A DNA stretch of 64,000 nt. Origin: Aphidius gifuensis (lineage: Eukaryota > Arthropoda > Insecta > Hymenoptera > Braconidae). Below, piece after piece: positions 60,867 through 64,000 of this stretch. Both the position numbers and the translations under genes were made by a program. The stretch spans positions 12,612,469 through 12,676,468 of the forward strand of contig NC_057790.1 in the NCBI RefSeq assembly GCF_014905175.1. Direction: 5' to 3'. Numbering within the stretch: the first letter of the stretch is position 1; each line of letters begins with the position of its first letter. A model generated the notes under the pieces. The model saw nothing but the letters and a program-made list of their open reading frames with translations. It was not told the DNA's origin and ran no database searches.

Positions 60867-61344
60867 GGGCTCAAACTCACGACAAGCAACATTTCGCTTG
60901 TAAACATGGCCGTTGTTCCTACGGACCTACTGGGCATGCGCGAATCCGTGATTTCAGTATGAGCTGTGCTATTGTCACGGTTCAAAAAATAAATAAATAT
61001 AACCTTATTAAAATCTCAATATTGATGTTTTGATTAAATTTTGAAGTATTTTTTAAATTCTTTTTTAATTGAACACTTTTGCTCAAGGTTTTGTTTATAT
61101 ATTTTTTTGTGTAATGTGGTGTCATGCCCAAATGTTTTTATAATTATTTGGTTTTTATTTCTGTAGCACTACTGACAGCTGACTATTTACACTGCATATA
61201 AACACAGTGCCTCCGTGATTTACATCACAAGTTCGACAGTGTCGAACTTGTGACTTATCTCACGGATTTGCGCATGCTCAGATCGCTTAGATTTATGTCG
61301 GCCATGTTTACAAGCGAAATGTTGCTTGTCGTGAGTTCGAGCCC
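60867..61344. mobile_element. palindromic element K4 with central CCGTGA hairpin
   Basis: GGGCTCAAACTCACGACAAG and complement at the ends. CCGTGA (61213) and TCACGG (61260) enclose a perfect 14-bp stem 61225-61238/61240-61253. Confidence 0.78.
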
Positions 61345-61381
61345 TATGAAGGGGCGAGTCATGCCAAAAATTACAGTCCAG

Positions 61382-61543
61382 CAGTCCAATTCACAGGGCA
61401 TTACAATTTAGGGCTTTTTGTTACCACTCACGGCGCTTGTAAAGCTTTTGTATGCAAAATCTATATAAAAAAAATTTTTACAAGCGCCATCAGCGGCAAA
61501 AAAAAGCCCTAATGAGAACAATTTTGCCCTGTGAATTGGACTG
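61382..61543. mobile_element. MITE, hybrid between the two interior subtypes
   Basis: CAG on both flanks. Left half ACAATTTAGGGC type, right half CCCTAATGAGAACA type. Confidence 0.88.
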
Positions 61544-61546
61544 CAG

Positions 61547-61812
61547 CACCCGCAGTCCAATTCACAGGGCAAATTTTTTACAATTTAGGGCTTTTTTTTG
61601 CCGGTAATGGCGCTTGTCAAATTTTTTTTATATAGATTTCACATACAAAAGCTCTACAAGCGCCACCAGTAGAGGAAAAAAGCTCTAAATTGTAATGCCC
61701 TGTGAATTGTACTGCCGTATCTATTCACGGGGCAAAATTGTTCTCATTAGGGCTTTTTTTTCCGCTGATGGCGCTTGACAAAATTTTTTTTATATAGATT
61801 TCATATAGAAAC
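61547..61812. mobile_element. CACCCG-ended MITE, split by another MITE and truncated
   Basis: Begins CACCCG after CAG; a CAGTCC-ended MITE (61553-61714) is inserted at its own CCG. The right half is lost. Confidence 0.75.
61553..61714. mobile_element. CAGTCC-ended MITE nested in a MITE end
   Basis: CCG on both flanks. Confidence 0.9.
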
Positions 61813-62047
61813 AACAAGGCTATCCAGCCAACTGAGCACTTAAAAAACTTAAAAAACTTAAAAATCTAGGGATTTGTGGTGTGGAAAAATATGGTGTGAA
61901 TTAGATTTAAGTGTTTTAAGTTTTTTAAGCTTTTTAAGCCTTTATATGAAAGAATTTTATATGAATTAGATTTTTAGTTTTTCAATTTTTTTACCAAAAA
62001 AAAAATAAATTCTGAAAAATCGCATATTATACAAACATGAGAAGAGT
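61813..62047. other. no gene seen
   Basis: AT-rich with CTTAAAAAACTTAAAAAAC and GTTTTTTAAGCTTTTTAAGC runs. Confidence 0.35.
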
Positions 62048-62225
62048 ACAGTGGCGTCGAACAAATAATTCTTAAAAAATAAAAATTGGAATATGGCTGA
62101 TTCAGCCCCTTATGTCCTACGCTGTTGCAAACTGACTTTTTTCTGGCTGCGCATTCAATTGCGCATGCGTGAAAATAACCAGGAAAAAAAATAAATACAC
62201 AAAAGAATGTATATAAATAGCACCT
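62048..62225. repeat. dispersed repeat V, copy 2
   Basis: CAGTGGCGTCGAACAAATAA start as at 12071; about 90% alike over 160 bp by eye. Confidence 0.55.
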
Positions 62226-62573
62226 AAAGTATGTATGTGTGCGTTACTCACACTTACAAACAATTAAAAGCTTACGTGCTTTTTCAGCTTTTGCGCAAAT
62301 GCGCGGTCATGATGCGTCAACAAAAAATTGACGAAAAAACGCACCTATACCTATCGAAGACCATTACACAGAATTCGGAACGCACCCATCAAACCCCATA
62401 TATTTAACACTACTATATTGCGCATAGGGTATGATTTTGTGCGCATTCATTACGGTGCAGACAATCTCTCTGTCGCAGTCATACGCCTCGACAAAAATTT
62501 TTTTGCGCATGTCCGAATAATCCGTTCGGTTCACATGTATCATGGAGGCGTACAGGGATCTGACCTATGGGCA
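62226..62573. other. unassigned, relatively GC-rich sequence
   Basis: Holds an 86-codon plus-strand frame (62328-62588) with no recognised motif; may be unique host DNA at the element I2 insertion site. Confidence 0.3.
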
Positions 62574-62583
62574 GGGTTCAGTA

Positions 62584-62879
62584 ACTGAAATATAATAAAA
62601 CTGGAAGCCGAACTTAGCGTCGCCGAGAGAGAGATTCAATGGTTGGGCTTTTGTCCTTGTCGGTACAGTCACGTCAACTAAAGTTGTTGAGACTGTACTG
62701 AAATATAATGTAACTTTTATATCGTGTAGTACTAGTTTGTTTTGACGTTGACTGTACGAGATTTAATGTGCGCATGCGTGAGTGAGAGGAAAAGCCATCC
62801 AATGTATTGCTATCTCTAGCGACACTCCGTGCATTGGCTAGGCATAGGAGTTCACCTTCCAGTTTTATTATATTTCAGT
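62584..62879 (+). mobile_element. MULE-like element I2, 296 bp, 10-bp target duplication
   Basis: 24-bp inverted ends ACTGAAATATAATAAAACTG(GAAG). Exact duplication GGGTTCAGTA at 62574-62583 and 62880-62889. A 9-10-bp duplication is typical of Mutator-like elements. No ORF. Confidence 0.88.
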
Positions 62880-62889
62880 GGGTTCAGTA

Positions 62890-63400
62890 GCACCTACACA
62901 CACTCACCGTGTCCATGTGCCAACATGGCGCATTCCAAATGGTTTTTGGCGCTCTATTTGAATAATAAATACAGTATTATTTGAGTGTTATATTTTTATC
63001 AAATTATTATGGATCATTTTTAATAAATTTATTCTACAATAACAGACGGTCTACTGTTTCCAAGTTTTTGTTTTTGATTAGGCATTTATTGGGCTTTAAA
63101 AATATATGAAATATTTAATTAAAATTTTTTTCCAGTAAGATTGATAGAATTCTTTACTAAACATATATATTCAGTTTTTTTTATAGGCTCTGAAAAAATA
63201 CCAGCCTCGACATTCATTTTTTAATTATCAATTGATTTATTGTTATCTATAATCATTATTATAATATTAAATCTGTATACGTATTTTGACATTTGGCTAC
63301 GACTCACACCACTCCACTATTTGTATGTGTGGTATGTCCTGTATGTATTATATTATTATTATGATTCCGACCATTTGGAAATAGTTTACTATTCGGCCAC
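62890..63400. other. no gene seen
   Basis: AT-rich; no repeat family or ORF of interest. Confidence 0.35.
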
Positions 63401-63403
63401 CCG

Positions 63404-63565
63404 CAGTCCAATTCACAGGGCAAATTTTTTACAATTTAGGGCTATTTTTTGCCGCTAATGGCGCTTGTAAAATTTTTTTTATATAGATTTTATATACAAA
63501 AGCTTTACAAGCGCCGTCAGTGGAGGAAAAAAGCCCTAAATTGTAATGCCCTGTGAATTGGACTG
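63404..63565. mobile_element. CAGTCC-ended MITE, first of an abutting pair
   Basis: Flanks CCG and CAG. Confidence 0.9.
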
Positions 63566-63568
63566 CAG

Positions 63569-63731
63569 CAGTCCAATTCACAGGGCAAATTTTTTACAAT
63601 TTAGGGCTTTTTTTTGCCGCTGATGGCGCTTGTAAAAATTTTTTTTATATAGATTTTATATACAAAAGCTTCACAAGCGCCGTGAGTGGTGAAAAAAAGC
63701 CCTAAATTGTAATGCCCTGTGAATTGGACTG
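63569..63731. mobile_element. CAGTCC-ended MITE, second of an abutting pair
   Basis: CAG on both flanks; one CAG is shared with the first copy. Confidence 0.9.
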
Positions 63732-63788
63732 CAGATGCCATGGTGAATAGGTCAGAAGTCAGAACCCTATATTAAACTCCATGACACG

Positions 63789-64000
63789 GGGTGCATTCCT
63801 TTAATAAAAAATGTTTTTTCGTTTTGCAATTTCGCCCTGTAATACCGACTAAAAACTAAAAACAGAAACAACGACAAAAGTGATAAATTTCTCTATGCAA
63901 TATTCCAGGCTTTACAGTTTACGATAATATGTGGTACGAGCTATGTGACAATAACAAACAATCACAACAAGTCAATTTTTCATTTATTTCAGTTTGATAT
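63789..64000 (+). mobile_element. element Q, left part, running off the right edge
   Basis: GGGGTGCATTCCTTTAATAA onward matches 12991-13200. At the window end it reads TTTCAGTTTGATAT, the Z2 target without Z2. Confidence 0.8.

Noticed and set aside
62328..62588. 86-codon ORF in unique sequence
   Set aside because: Crosses into element I2 and shows no family features.

Overview
The window looks like AT-rich nuclear DNA of an animal, most likely an insect. It has short GT-AG introns (62-205 nt) and three bilaterian protein-coding genes, and is otherwise densely packed with nested DNA transposons. A small hymenopteran-type genome is my guess from base composition and intron size; nothing here proves the order.

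Genes occupy two islands. At 15518-18758 (minus) lies a six-exon mind bomb 2 (mib2) E3 ubiquitin ligase with MIB/HERC2, ZZ, MIB/HERC2, REP, ankyrin and one visible RING. At 40133-41617 (plus) lies a five-exon CCDC50-like ubiquitin-binding coiled-coil protein. It converges, across about 2.5 kb of AT-rich spacer, on a large ELYS/AHCTF1 nucleoporin gene (44172-51486, minus). Phase-consistent splicing gives ELYS a short first exon and two 3' exons that a single-ORF reading misses. The exon sums are exact multiples of three: 929, 344 and 2282 codons plus stop.

The rest is mobile DNA. (1) A palindromic ~160-bp MITE family is present about 20 times; every complete copy but one is flanked on both sides by CNG trinucleotides. 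(2) Several hAT-type elements (CAGTG termini) have intact 8-bp target duplications: 3335-4331, 6063-11341, 13202-14183, 30517-31316 and 31459-39883. (3) Other families include a MULE-like element with a 10-bp duplication, a GGGTGC-ended group and a 1.3-kb foldback. (4) A roughly 170-240-bp dyad-symmetric satellite built on the core GCAGTAGCTAAGGAAAAGAT occurs inside at least three element types with unrelated termini, and has expanded to 5.9 and 6.6 kb in two places.

Layout: 1-15000 nested hAT and foldback elements; 15518-18758 mib2; 19240-30000 nested MITEs, two satellite-bearing elements, a tRNA-like hairpin and a decayed hAT-type transposase; 30007-39911 a Russian-doll insertion (GGGGTGC element, then hAT, then CCCAGATAA element, then satellite); 40133-51486 CCDC50 and ELYS; 51700-60700 a second large satellite domain; 60700-64000 more MITEs and repeats.

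No intact transposase, rRNA gene, CRISPR array or viral gene was recognised. The three genes share no evident pathway; CCDC50 and MIB2 both act in ubiquitin signalling, but their proximity is probably incidental.
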